Assembly (NCBI RefSeq): GCF_945956965.1
Contig: NZ_CAMFJS010000010.1
Location: 88,496 to 152,495, forward strand
Direction of reading: 5' to 3'
DNA: 64,000 bases
Origin: an uncultured Roseateles sp.
GTDB taxonomy: Bacteria; Pseudomonadota; Gammaproteobacteria; Burkholderiales; Burkholderiaceae_C
Below are positions 8,981 to 18,133 of this stretch, in pieces (position 1 is the stretch's first letter; each line of letters begins with the position of its first letter). The notes beneath the pieces are model-generated. The model was not told the DNA's origin and did not search any database. It worked only from the letters and a program-made list of their open reading frames with translations. Made by a program: the position numbers and the translations under genes.

Positions 8981-9958
8981 TCAAAGCCGGCTGCGCGCGG
9001 ATGAGCCAAGGTGCTGGGGCTGGGTTTCTGCAAAGTGCAGCACTTCAAAGCGCACCACCGGTGAAGTGGCATCGATGGGCGGGCTGCCCAGACCGATCAC
9101 ACCGCTGCCATGCAGGGTGCAACTGCCGCGCTTGAGGCTGACGGTTTCGCCGGCGCTGCCAAAGCGGACAAAAGTGCCGTTGTAGCTGAGGTCGGTGATG
9201 GAAAAGCTGCCGCCATGCCAGTCGATGCGGGCGTGGGAGCGGGATACGCGGCCGTCGGTGATGCAGTAGGTGGCCTGCACGCTGCGGCCCAGCACGATGG
9301 GCATGCTGTCGATATCAAACACACGGTCCAGGTCCAGCCACTGCAGGCGAATGCCATCGGGTTCAACCGACTGCATCACCTCGCCAAACTGCGTGGCTGC
9401 CATGTCGCCGGTGGCGCCATGGCTGGGTTGGTCCAGCACATGCACATGCACCGGCTCGCTGCGGCCACGCACCGCGATCAAATCGAGGCTGCGAAAGCGC
9501 GACTTGAGCATGCTGCCCAGGCCTTGCAGCACCTCGGCGGTGATCAGGGTTTCGTTGTCGCCGGCATGGTTGAGCAAGCGGGCGGCCACATTGACGGCAT
9601 CGCCAAAGCAATCGCCATTCATCTCCACCACTTCGCCGCGGGCCAGGGCCACTTGCATGCGCAGCGAGCGCAGGCCGGCCGAGGCGCCATGCTGTTTGCC
9701 GCGAGCCACCACGCGCTCCAACAACTCATGCATGCGGATGGCGGAATGCACGCCGTCACGCGGCGCTTCGAACACGGCCATCAGGCCATCGCCCAGGGTC
9801 TTGATCAGCTTGCCATGACATTCGGTGACGGCCTGGCCGACCAGATTGACGGTATGCGTCACCACCGAGGTGGCTTCGGCATTGCCCAGGGTTTCGAAAA
9901 GCGCCGTGCTGCCGCGTAGATCGGCAAACAAGACAGTGCGCTCCCGGATTTGGGTCAT
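8981..9958 (-). CDS. Class III adenylate/guanylate cyclase fused to an FHA domain
   Basis: 325 residues with two domains. The class III cyclase catalytic domain (1-~190) begins almost at the first residue: FADLRGSTALF carries metal-binding D13, KTLGDGLMAVFEAP the second metal/base region, and GDCFGDAVNVAARLL the Asn-Arg transition-state pair, so activity is plausible. The C-terminal ~90 residues form a forkhead-associated domain with GRVSRSHARIDW and LSYNGTFVRFG, the phosphothreonine-binding loops. No membrane segment is seen, so it is cytoplasmic. The order suggests cyclic nucleotide synthesis gated by a phosphorylated partner, possibly a Ser/Thr kinase such as that at 33.2 kb, which is inference. 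A terminator at 10041 lies upstream, so it is transcribed independently of rpoD. Confidence 0.85.
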   Translation of the reverse strand: MTQIRERTVLFADLRGSTALFETLGNAEATSVVTHTVNLVGQAVTECHGKLIKTLGDGLMAVFEAPRDGVHSAIRMHELLERVVARGKQHGASAGLRSLRMQVALARGEVVEMNGDCFGDAVNVAARLLNHAGDNETLITAEVLQGLGSMLKSRFRSLDLIAVRGRSEPVHVHVLDQPSHGATGDMAATQFGEVMQSVEPDGIRLQWLDLDRVFDIDSMPIVLGRSVQATYCITDGRVSRSHARIDWHGGSFSITDLSYNGTFVRFGSAGETVSLKRGSCTLHGSGVIGLGSPPIDATSPVVRFEVLHFAETQPQHLGSSARSRL

Positions 9959-10040
9959 GGTGAAGGCTGAGGGCTAAACAGCAAATTTTTTCGCAGTTTA
10001 GCCTTAGGCATGCTGAGCGATGACTTGAAAAGCCCAATAA

Positions 10041-10068
10041 AAAAGGGCTGGATTGCTCCAGCCCTTTT
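10041..10068. terminator. Intrinsic terminator downstream of rpoD
   Basis: Perfect 12-bp stem AAAAGGGCTGGA / TCCAGCCCTTTT with a TTGC loop. Both strands have A/T-rich tails. On the minus strand it would end the dnaG-rpoD transcript, beyond the degenerate copy of the rpoD end. Confidence 0.9.
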
Positions 10069-10125
10069 GCTTAACTTGCCTTGCTTTGGCTTGCGTTCGC
10101 CGATCTGGCTTTTGCGGCCAAGTCG

Positions 10126-10182
10126 CTGCCTATATGTTCAATCAGAGATTGTCCAAGTCGGTGCGCAGCTTGTGCCTGCGGC
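10126..10182 (-). repeat. Decayed second copy of the rpoD 3' end
   Basis: This 57-bp stretch matches 10231-10287, the last codons of rpoD with its stop and a few bases beyond. Read on the minus strand it gives RRRHKLRTDLDNL and a stop, against [12 protein letters not shown] in rpoD. The shared bases include CAATCAGAGATTGTCCAA exactly. The offset between copies is 105 bp. It looks like a partial tandem duplication, with divergence concentrated in the codons farthest from the stop. Confidence 0.8.
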
Positions 10183-10230
10183 GCAAATTGCGATGCGCCT
10201 TTGGCGCACAGCCAAGCGCTGAGCGCTCGA

Positions 10231-10287
10231 CTGCCTATCTGTCCAATCAGAGATTGTCCAAATAGGTCCGCAATTTGTCACTGCGGC
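10231..10287 (-). repeat. Genuine rpoD 3' end, repeat partner of 10126-10182
   Basis: Contains the final codons and the stop of rpoD plus 16 bp of 3' flank (CTGCCTATCTGTCCAA against CTGCCTATATGTTCAA in the other copy). It is listed so that the two repeat units can be compared. Confidence 0.8.
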
Positions 10288-12472
10288 TCGGGTGCTTGAG
10301 CTTGCGGATGGCCTTGGCTTCGATTTGGCGGATGCGCTCGCGGGTGACGTCGAACTGCTTGCCGACTTCTTCCAGCGTGTGGTCCGTGCTCATTTCGATG
10401 CCGAAGCGCATGCGCAGCACCTTGGCTTCGCGTGGGGTCAGGCTGTCGAGGATGTCCTTCACCACATCGCGCAGGCCGGCTTGCATCGCTGCTTCGATCG
10501 GCGCGGTGTTGTTGGTGTCCTCGATGAAGTCGCCCAGGTGGCTGTCGTCATCGTCACCGATCGGCGTTTCCATGGAGATCGGCTCTTTGGCGATCTTCAT
10601 GATCTTTCGGATCTTGTCCTCAGGAATCTCCATCTTCTCGGCCAGGGTCGGCGCATCCGGCTCGAAGCCGAATTCCTGCAAATGCTGGCGCGAGATGCGG
10701 TTCATCTTGTTGATCGTTTCGATCATGTGCACCGGGATACGGATGGTGCGGGCCTGATCGGCGATCGAACGGGTGATGGCCTGACGGATCCACCAAGTGG
10801 CGTAGGTCGAGAACTTGTAGCCGCGGCGGTATTCGAACTTGTCCACCGCCTTCATCAGGCCGATATTGCCTTCCTGGATCAGGTCCAGGAACTGCAGGCC
10901 GCGGTTGGTGTACTTCTTCGCAATCGAGATCACGAGACGCAGGTTGGCCTCGATCATTTCCTTCTTGGCGTCGCGCGAGGCCTTTTCGCCCTCGTTCATC
11001 TTCTTGTTGATGTCCTTGAGGTCATCAATCGGCACGACCGCCTTGCTCTGAATGTCGATCAGCTTTTGCTGCAGCTCTTGTACCGGCGGCAAATTGCGCG
11101 CCAGCACATTGGAGTAAGGCTTGCCGGCAGCCACTTCCTTCTCGGCCCATTCGCGATTCAGCGCATTGGGCGGGAAGCTCTTGATGAAGTACTCCTGCGG
11201 CATGCCGCACTTGTCCACCACGATCTTGCGCAGTTCGCGCTCGTAGCGGCGCACATCGTCCACCTGTGAGCGCAGCAAATCGCAGAGCTTCTCGATCGTC
11301 TTGACGGTGAAGCGGATGGTCATCAGCTCGGCGCTGATGGCGGCCTGCGCCTTGTTGTAGGTCGGCGACTTGTAGCCGTCCTTCTCGAAGGCCTTGCGCA
11401 TCTTGTCGAAGTTGACGGCCAGCGAATCCAGCTTCACCAGGGCGGCGTTCTTCAGCTCTTCCAGCTTCTTGGTCAGGGCCTTGGAGCCACCGTTGCCGTC
11501 GTCATCGTCCTCTTCGTCGAACTCGTCGAAGTCTTCTTCGGCCACATAGTCGTCGGCCTCATCGGCGGCGACGAAGCCGTCCACCACTTCCGAGATGGTC
11601 TTCTCGCCGGCGCGGATCTTGTCGGCCAGGTCGATGATGTGGGCGATGGTGGTGGGCGAGGCCGAGATGGCCAGCATCATGGCCTGCAGGCCGCCTTCGA
11701 TGCGCTTGGCGATTTCGATTTCGCCTTCGCGGGTCAGCAGTTCGACCGTGCCCATTTCGCGCATATACATGCGCACCGGGTCGGTGGTGCGGCCGAATTC
11801 CGAGTCCACGGTGGACAGGGCGGCTTCTGCCGCTTCTTCGGCTTCTTCTTCGGTCGAGGTGGCGGTGGCGCTGCCCTGGATCAGCAGGGTGGCGGCGTCG
11901 GGCGCCTGCTCGTAGACCGCGATGCCCATGTCGTTCAACATGGAAATGATGGCCTCGAGGATTTCCTCGTTCACCAGCTTTTCGGGCAAGTGGTCGTTGA
12001 TTTCCTGATGGGTCAGGAAACCACGCGTCTTGCCCATCTTGATCAGGGTCTTCAGCTCGTGGCGGCGCTTGGCGGCTTCTTCTTCCGTCAGTGCCGTTTC
12101 TTCCAGGCCGAATTCACGCATCAGCGCGCGCTCTTTGGCGCGGCTGACCTTCATGCGCAGGGGCTTGGCCTTGGGCTTGTCCTCAGCAGCTTCGGCCACT
12201 TCAGCTTCGGCTTCGGGCTCGCCTTCCAGATCCGCTTCGAGGTCCGAGAAGTCTTCGTCTTCAACCTCGGCGGCCTTCTTGCCCGCGGCCTTCTTGGTCT
12301 CGGTGGCTGCCTTGGGCTTGCGGCCGCGCTTGGGCTTGTCTTCGGTCGCGGCTGCTGGCGCTGCTACTGCTGCGGCAGTCTTGGCCGCAGCCTTGACGAC
12401 GCGCACGACTTTGGGCGCGGGTTTCTTGATCTCGTCAACGTCGGCCGTAGGCGTGGTCTTCTTGGCAGTCAT
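10247..12472 (-). CDS. rpoD: RNA polymerase primary sigma factor RpoD (sigma-70)
   Basis: Housekeeping sigma factor of 741 residues, longer than the E. coli protein. Start ATG 12472 ([13 protein letters not shown]) is followed by ~120 residues rich in Lys, Ala and Glu, a betaproteobacterial extension before region 1.1. Region 1.2 reads [29 protein letters not shown], with an acidic stretch [14 protein letters not shown] in the non-conserved region. Regions 2.3-2.4 read [20 protein letters not shown], and region 4.2 reads [23 protein letters not shown], each given here only in part. It follows dnaG on the same strand after a 395-bp spacer with a large stem-loop, and ends close to a partial duplicate of its own tail. 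Confidence 0.97.
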   Translation of the reverse strand: MTAKKTTPTADVDEIKKPAPKVVRVVKAAAKTAAAVAAPAAATEDKPKRGRKPKAATETKKAAGKKAAEVEDEDFSDLEADLEGEPEAEAEVAEAAEDKPKAKPLRMKVSRAKERALMREFGLEETALTEEEAAKRRHELKTLIKMGKTRGFLTHQEINDHLPEKLVNEEILEAIISMLNDMGIAVYEQAPDAATLLIQGSATATSTEEEAEEAAEAALSTVDSEFGRTTDPVRMYMREMGTVELLTREGEIEIAKRIEGGLQAMMLAISASPTTIAHIIDLADKIRAGEKTISEVVDGFVAADEADDYVAEEDFDEFDEEDDDDGNGGSKALTKKLEELKNAALVKLDSLAVNFDKMRKAFEKDGYKSPTYNKAQAAISAELMTIRFTVKTIEKLCDLLRSQVDDVRRYERELRKIVVDKCGMPQEYFIKSFPPNALNREWAEKEVAAGKPYSNVLARNLPPVQELQQKLIDIQSKAVVPIDDLKDINKKMNEGEKASRDAKKEMIEANLRLVISIAKKYTNRGLQFLDLIQEGNIGLMKAVDKFEYRRGYKFSTYATWWIRQAITRSIADQARTIRIPVHMIETINKMNRISRQHLQEFGFEPDAPTLAEKMEIPEDKIRKIMKIAKEPISMETPIGDDDDSHLGDFIEDTNNTAPIEAAMQAGLRDVVKDILDSLTPREAKVLRMRFGIEMSTDHTLEEVGKQFDVTRERIRQIEAKAIRKLKHPSRSDKLRTYLDNL

Positions 12473-12867
12473 GCAAATCCTCGGGTGGATGGGGGCGGGC
12501 GGGCCAGAAACAAAGGATCGAGCTTTGAAAAATTCTTTCAGAGCCGAAAAAATTTTGTAAAAAAAATCGATCAGGCAATGCAGTAGCCACCTGGGGCCGT
12601 TTACTACGCTTTTCAAGGCGGAGCTCGGCCCAGGTGGCTTTCTAACGCTTTGTTTGCCCGCGCAAGCGGGCAGGGACAAAACGTGGCGCGAGCAAGTTAG
12701 CGTGACCCTTTATCAGTGCAGCGCTTGGCGGATACAGGTGGCCTTGATGCCTCAAGGGGCGCCCAGTGTCGCTGGGTGGCCGGGTCCGGCAAATCGCTGC
12801 GGGCACTCTTGCCGCGCGCGGAAAACGGCGAATTATCGTCTAAACGCGGGCAATGGTCAAAAAGCCC
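12473..12867 (-). other. dnaG-rpoD spacer, no gene seen
   Basis: 395 bp between the dnaG stop and the rpoD start. Short open frames here have no plausible codon use or ribosome site. The spacer contains the stem-loop at 12585-12639 and, toward rpoD, an A/T-rich tract (12543-12570) on the leader side. rpoD-specific promoters are likely here but I could not identify convincing -35/-10 pairs. Confidence 0.6.
12585..12639 (-). other. Large stem-loop in the dnaG-rpoD spacer
   Basis: Left arm AGCCACCTGGGGCCG (12585-12599) and right arm CGGCCCAGGTGGCT (12626-12639) pair over 14 bp with a single bulged G, around a 26-nt loop. A T8 run follows about 17 nt beyond the stem on the minus strand, which is too far for a standard terminator. 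In enterobacteria a processing or termination structure sits between dnaG and rpoD to set their unequal expression; I infer the same role here. Confidence 0.7.
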
Positions 12868-14910
12868 TTAGGCAGCTGGCGTGTTGACCGCCTCCAGAGC
12901 TCGAATGCGTTCCAGCAATTGCTTGAAGCGCTCAAACTCCGCGCCTTGCGGATTGCTGGCAGCCAGGCGGCTGGATTCTGCCTTGAGTTGGAGCAGCCAC
13001 AAGGCTTTGATCACGGATTGAAAGTCTTCGAACTTGGATTCGTCCTCGCTGTACAACTCGCCGGTGAAGCGTTTGGCTTCGGGCAGCAAGCCTTCATCGG
13101 CCAGGGCAGCTTCGAGCACCGACCAAGGGCTGGCGCCGTGGTTGACCATATGACGCTCCAGCCAAGCCACCAATTCGCCGTGCACGCCGGGCAGTTCGTG
13201 CAGCAGTTGGTGATCGTCCGGGCTCAGGCGTGCCCACCAGTCGCTATTGAGTAGCAACATGCGCACGGCGTGGTCGGCCTTGGCGGCGGGCTGGCGGCGC
13301 GGCGTGCCTATGGTTTCGTCCTCGGGTTCGCCGCGGCGCTTCCAGTTGCCGCTGGGCTTCCAGTCCTTCTTCCACTCTTTCTTTTTCCAGGGCTTGGCGG
13401 CGCCTCCGCCTGCGGGCTCTTCCGCATGGGCAGAGGGCTCGGGGAAGTCGTAGTGCTCGTCGGCGCCGTGGCTGTCAAAGGCTTCCAGGTCTGGGAACTG
13501 ATCGTGGCCGAAATCGTCGTGATGTTGCTGCGACTGCTGTTGCGGCGGCTTGGCGGCGCGTTGGCCGCTTCTTTGGCCACCGCTGCCTCCTCCCGTCGAA
13601 CTGCTGACTTGCCACAAGCTCATCAATTCCTGGTCGGGCAATTGCGTGCGGCGCGCCAAATCGCCCAGCAATTGGCGCTTCAGCAGGCCATTGGGCAGGG
13701 CCTGCCAGAGCGGCTTGGCATTGGCCAGCATGCGGGCGCGGCCTTCGGCGCTGCCGAGATCGCAGCCTTCGGCGCTGGATTCCATCAATTGGCGCGACAG
13801 CGGGATGGCCTCGCTCACGCATTGCTCAAAGGCCTCGGCGCCGTATTCGCGCACATAGCTGTCCGGATCGTGTTCGGCCGGCAGAAACAGGAATTTGATG
13901 CTGCGCACATCGGTGGCGTGAGGCAGGGCGGCTTCCAGAGCGCGTCCGGCGGCGCGGCGTCCGGCGGCGTCGCCGTCGAAGCTGAAGACCACCGATTCGG
14001 TGAAGCGGAAGAGCTTGTGCACATGCTCGGCCGTGCAGGCGGTGCCCAGGGTGGCCACGGCGTTGTTGAAGCCGCTTTGCGCCAGGGCCACCACGTCCAT
14101 ATAGCCTTCCACCACCAGGGCGTAGCCGCGCTGGCGCAGGCCGGCGCGGGCTTCGAACAGGCCGTACAACTCGCGGCCCTTGCTGAACACCGGTGTTTCG
14201 GGCGAGTTGAGGTATTTGGGCTCGCCCTTGTCCAGCACCCGGCCGCCGAATCCGATGGTGTCACCGGTGACGTTGCGGATGGGGAACATGATGCGATCGC
14301 GGAAGCGGTCGTAGCGCTTTTGCTCGGCTTCCGGGCCGTCCGCGTTCTGCACGATCACCATGCCGGATTCGGCCAGCAGCGGGTCGTCATAACTGGGAAA
14401 GGCGCTGGCCAGGGTGCGCCAGCCTTCGGGCGAGTAGCCCAGGGCGAATTGCGCGGCGATCTGGCCGGTGAGGCCGCGCTTTTTCAGATAGTCGATCGCC
14501 CGCGGCGACTTTTTCAGCTGCAGGCGGTAATGCGCGCTGGCTTTTTCGAGCACATCGGTGAGTGTGGCCTGACGCTGCTTTTGCTGGGCGGCGCGCTCGC
14601 GCTCTTCGGCCGAGCGCTCGTCTTCCGGCACCACCATGCCCACTTGCTGGGCCAGGTCTTGCACCGCTTCGACAAAGCCCAGTCCGCTGTGCTCCATCAA
14701 GAAGCCGACTGCATTGCCATGCACGCCGCAGCCGAAGCAGTGGTAGGTCTGGCGCGTCGGGCTGACGATGAAGCTGGGGGACTTCTCTCCATGAAAAGGG
14801 CACAGGCCTTTGTGGTTGATGCCGGCTTTTTTCAGCTCGACATGGCGGCCCACAATGTCGACGATGTCGGTGCGGGAGAGTAAATCTTGGATAAAGCCGG
14901 GAGGGATCAC
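12868..14910 (-). CDS. dnaG: DNA primase
   Basis: Makes RNA primers at the replication fork and docks on DnaB. The 680-residue product starts at a GTG (14910), giving IPPGFIQDLLSRTDIVDIV, the usual DnaG opening; no ATG is suitably placed. The zinc-binding domain has CPFHGEKSPSF and YHCFGCGVHGN. The TOPRIM core shows VVEGYMDVVALAQ and FSFDGDAAGRRAA. A low-complexity linker (~430-540) rich in Gln, His, Gly, Glu, Lys and Trp (for example KPWKKKEWKKDWKPSGNW) precedes the DnaB-interacting C-terminal domain; this linker is unusual in length and composition. The gene starts only 10 bp after the diguanylate cyclase/phosphodiesterase gene upstream, rather than after rpsU as in E. coli. Confidence 0.96.
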   Translation of the reverse strand: MIPPGFIQDLLSRTDIVDIVGRHVELKKAGINHKGLCPFHGEKSPSFIVSPTRQTYHCFGCGVHGNAVGFLMEHSGLGFVEAVQDLAQQVGMVVPEDERSAEERERAAQQKQRQATLTDVLEKASAHYRLQLKKSPRAIDYLKKRGLTGQIAAQFALGYSPEGWRTLASAFPSYDDPLLAESGMVIVQNADGPEAEQKRYDRFRDRIMFPIRNVTGDTIGFGGRVLDKGEPKYLNSPETPVFSKGRELYGLFEARAGLRQRGYALVVEGYMDVVALAQSGFNNAVATLGTACTAEHVHKLFRFTESVVFSFDGDAAGRRAAGRALEAALPHATDVRSIKFLFLPAEHDPDSYVREYGAEAFEQCVSEAIPLSRQLMESSAEGCDLGSAEGRARMLANAKPLWQALPNGLLKRQLLGDLARRTQLPDQELMSLWQVSSSTGGGSGGQRSGQRAAKPPQQQSQQHHDDFGHDQFPDLEAFDSHGADEHYDFPEPSAHAEEPAGGGAAKPWKKKEWKKDWKPSGNWKRRGEPEDETIGTPRRQPAAKADHAVRMLLLNSDWWARLSPDDHQLLHELPGVHGELVAWLERHMVNHGASPWSVLEAALADEGLLPEAKRFTGELYSEDESKFEDFQSVIKALWLLQLKAESSRLAASNPQGAEFERFKQLLERIRALEAVNTPAA

Positions 14911-14920
14911 GGCCGGAAGT

Positions 14921-17900
14921 CTAAGCCAAGCCCGGCACTTGGCCGATAACCTGCGTCGGCCAACGTGACTGGCTGAAGCTGCGCACCCAGGCTGGCACTT
15001 CCTCGGCCGGCATGGCGTGGGCGATGCCATTGCCTTGGCCCAGCACGCAGCCCATGCTCAGCAAGGCGCTGGCATGGGCCACCGATTCCACGGCTTCAGC
15101 CACCACGCTGCAGCCAAAGGTCTGAGCCAGGCTGATCACGCCTTCGACCAGGGCGCGGTCTTGCGCATCGACCAGCAGGTTGTGCACGAAAGATCGGTCG
15201 ATCTTGAGTTCATCCACCGGCAGGCGCTTGAGATAAGTGAGGGTGGAGTAGCCGGTGCCGAAATCATCCAGTGCGAAGCGCACACCATAAGTGCGGCATT
15301 GCTGAATCAGGGTGTAGGTGGCATCCACGTCGGCCAGGGCGGCGGATTCCAGCACTTCCAGGCACAGGTGCTGAGCGACGGGCTCGGGGTGGCGTTTGAT
15401 CAGCTCCAGCAGGCGCGCCGAGAAGTCGGGCGATTGCAACTGCAGCGCCGTGACGTTGACGCTGACGCTCAGCGACAGGCCCTCGGCCAGCCATTGGGCG
15501 CTTTGCTTCAGCGCTTGGGCGATGACCCAGTCGCCCACTTGTGCGGCCAAGCCGGTGGCCTCGATCAGGGGCAGGAAATGCATGGGCGGCAAGAGGCCGC
15601 GCTCCGGGTGCAGCCAGCGCAGCAAGGCTTCCATGCCTTGAACCTGGCCGGTCTGCATATCCACCTTGGGGTGGTAGTACAGGCGCAACTCGCCGGCGTC
15701 CAGGGCTTGTTGCACACGGGTCAGGGCGATCAAGCTGGCTTCGTCACGCAGATGCTTGGCCGTGTCGAACATCTGGTAGCCATTGCGCCCGCCGTGCTTG
15801 ACGCGGAAGAGGGCATGGCCGGCATGGCGCAGCAGTGTCTCGGCGTCGGACTTGTCTTGCGGGAAGTGCGTGGCGCCGATGCTGGCGGTCAAGGCCAGTT
15901 GCAGGACCTCGGCCTTGCCGCCAGGCACCTCCGGCTCGCGCTCGAGGCGGTAGGGCAGGGTCAGCACCTTGAGCAAGCGCTCCAGGGCCAGCTGCGCCTC
16001 ATCGACCCCGCTGCTGCGCAGCAAGAGGGCGAACTCGTCGCCATTCAGGCGCGCCACCGTGTCTGACCATTGAGGCGCGCTGCGTAAGGCGGCGCGCAGG
16101 CGCTGCGCCACTTGTTTGAGCAGGGCGTCGGCGGTCTGGCTGCCGTAGCGGCTGTTGATGTGTTTGAACTGGTCCAGGTCCACCCGGCAGATGCTCAGGC
16201 GAAAGCCTTCCGCCTCGGCCTGCTGCAAGCCGCTCTTGAGGCGCAGCATGAACTCGTCGTGATTGGGTAGCAGGGTCAGGGTGTCGAAGCGGCTTTGCTG
16301 CTCCAGTGCGGCTTGCTGCTGTACCGTGCGCGTCATATCGCTGACGGTGACGACTCGGTAGCGCAGCGGACCGTCTGGTTCCGGAATGGTTGAAACCGTG
16401 AGTTGCAACTGGCAGGGTGAGCCGTCGGCACGTTCGGTCTGCACCTGGGCCTGCCAAAAGCCTTGGGTGTTCAGGTCTTGCTGCAAAGCCTCGGGGGTGA
16501 GGCCGGAGCGGCGCAGTGTCAGCGGCGTCAAGGGGGCGGCGCTGTGGCCCACCAGCACATCGCGTGTGCAGCCCATCATCTCGCAGTAGCTGGGGTTGAC
16601 GTCCAGCACTCGGTTATTCATATCGGTGACCAGCAAGCCCTCATGCAGATGCTGGAACAAGCTGATGCTCATGCGCTGGCGTTCTTCGGCGGTATGGCGC
16701 CAATCCACGTCATTCAGGGTGCATTGCAGGTGCAGGGCCTGGCCGCGTTGCGGGCCTTGCGCCCGACGAGCCAAAACCTGGGCGCTCAGATCAAACCAAC
16801 GCCAGGTTTTGCCCTGAGCCAGCAGGCGCAGAGTGATTTGCCGCCCATCGTCGCCCGTGGGCGCCAGCAACTCGTTCAAAGTCTGCAAGGCGCGCTCCTT
16901 GTCGAGCGGATGAACGGCTTCCAGCCACATGGTGTGGGAATGCGCCGGGCCCATATGAGGCCCGAGCAGTTCCCGCCACAGCTCGGAGGCGCTCGTCAGG
17001 CGCGCGCCCTGGCGGCTCAGGCGCCATTCGGCTTGTGCCAGATTGGCGTGCTTGAGCGTTTGCAGCCAACGCGCCTGGCGCGCCAGTTGTAAGGTTTTGA
17101 GGCTGTCGGTCAGGCAGGGGAGCGCGGCCATGCAGGCCATAAAGCCCCACAAAGACCACAGCGCTGCGTCCCCGGCTTGACGTGCGAAGGGGCCCAGTCC
17201 CTGACTCGTGGCCAGCACAGCAAGGGTGTTGATCAGCAGGGCTGAGAGGGTGGCGATTCGGTTGTGCGGCCCCAGCGTGGTCAAGGCCAGCAAGAGCGCT
17301 GATGCGAAGAACCAAGGCAGTGCCGTGCTGGCGCTGCCTGAGGGCGTTTTTCCGGCGCTCTGAGCGGCGAGTTGATTGGCGAAATCAAGCGAGTGCCCGC
17401 CCAGAAAGACCCAGGTTGCCAAAGCGATTGCTGCAAGGCCACAGAGCGATTGGGCGGCCAGCGCCGCCGGGCTGGCTTGCTCAAGCGTCGTGGGGGCGGT
17501 GGGCGAATCCTTTGCCCTTGGATGGGCAAACACCGCCAACGACAGCAGGGCTGGCGCCAAGCTCATCACGCCAGCGGCTTGCGCGCCCCAATGCCGCGTC
17601 ACGAGCTGCCAATCGAATGGCGAGCCAGCAGGCAGCAAGCTCAGCCACAGATGGGCTACCCCACTGCTCAGCAAAGGGCCCATCAGGAGCCCGAAAAGGA
17701 CGAAGAGCAGCAGGTCGCGACGGCTCGCCATGGGGGCGTGGAAGTCGAAGTGCTGCCATGCGGCGCTTGCGGCGGCGGGGCCAAGCAATTGCAGCCACTC
17801 TGCGCCGGCTTGACCCAGGAGTGCGGCGCTTCCCAGGGGTATGCCGGGCTGAGCCATCGCAAAGAAATTGAGCGCCTGCGACAGTCCCACCCCGGCCAGC

Positions 17901-18133
17901 AGGCCCGACCACGCGCGCCGGCCCCAGGTGTGGCAACTCAGCAGAGCGAGTGTCATTGGCGGCCAGAGCAGCAAAGTGGCGCTGGCGCTGCCGGCGTTCA
18001 GCGTCAAGCATTGCCTGGCCAAGGCTGCGCTCAAGGCGTAGGCGAGTGCCAACAAGGCGCCGCCCAGCACCGCGCGCAGACCGGTTTGAGTCTGGGCAGC
18101 GATTTGATTGGGCTTGCGGGCTAAATCATTCAC
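14921..18133 (-). CDS. Membrane-bound MASE1-PAS-GGDEF-EAL cyclic-di-GMP protein
   Basis: 1070 residues. About eight to ten N-terminal membrane segments (~20-340) of MASE1 type are followed by two PAS-like regions (~355-600, with YCEMMGCTRDVLVGH) and GGDEF then EAL domains. The GGDEF signature is RLNGDEFALLL, that is NGDEF, with Asn in place of the first Gly, so cyclase activity is uncertain. The EAL domain keeps EALLRWLHPERG, the Asn in SVNVTALQLQ and DDFGTGYSTLTYLKRL, so c-di-GMP hydrolysis is likely. It probably senses a signal at the membrane and adjusts c-di-GMP, hence motility or biofilm. It lies immediately upstream of dnaG, close enough to be co-transcribed. Confidence 0.9.
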   Translation of the reverse strand: MNDLARKPNQIAAQTQTGLRAVLGGALLALAYALSAALARQCLTLNAGSASATLLLWPPMTLALLSCHTWGRRAWSGLLAGVGLSQALNFFAMAQPGIPLGSAALLGQAGAEWLQLLGPAAASAAWQHFDFHAPMASRRDLLLFVLFGLLMGPLLSSGVAHLWLSLLPAGSPFDWQLVTRHWGAQAAGVMSLAPALLSLAVFAHPRAKDSPTAPTTLEQASPAALAAQSLCGLAAIALATWVFLGGHSLDFANQLAAQSAGKTPSGSASTALPWFFASALLLALTTLGPHNRIATLSALLINTLAVLATSQGLGPFARQAGDAALWSLWGFMACMAALPCLTDSLKTLQLARQARWLQTLKHANLAQAEWRLSRQGARLTSASELWRELLGPHMGPAHSHTMWLEAVHPLDKERALQTLNELLAPTGDDGRQITLRLLAQGKTWRWFDLSAQVLARRAQGPQRGQALHLQCTLNDVDWRHTAEERQRMSISLFQHLHEGLLVTDMNNRVLDVNPSYCEMMGCTRDVLVGHSAAPLTPLTLRRSGLTPEALQQDLNTQGFWQAQVQTERADGSPCQLQLTVSTIPEPDGPLRYRVVTVSDMTRTVQQQAALEQQSRFDTLTLLPNHDEFMLRLKSGLQQAEAEGFRLSICRVDLDQFKHINSRYGSQTADALLKQVAQRLRAALRSAPQWSDTVARLNGDEFALLLRSSGVDEAQLALERLLKVLTLPYRLEREPEVPGGKAEVLQLALTASIGATHFPQDKSDAETLLRHAGHALFRVKHGGRNGYQMFDTAKHLRDEASLIALTRVQQALDAGELRLYYHPKVDMQTGQVQGMEALLRWLHPERGLLPPMHFLPLIEATGLAAQVGDWVIAQALKQSAQWLAEGLSLSVSVNVTALQLQSPDFSARLLELIKRHPEPVAQHLCLEVLESAALADVDATYTLIQQCRTYGVRFALDDFGTGYSTLTYLKRLPVDELKIDRSFVHNLLVDAQDRALVEGVISLAQTFGCSVVAEAVESVAHASALLSMGCVLGQGNGIAHAMPAEEVPAWVRSFSQSRWPTQVIGQVPGLA

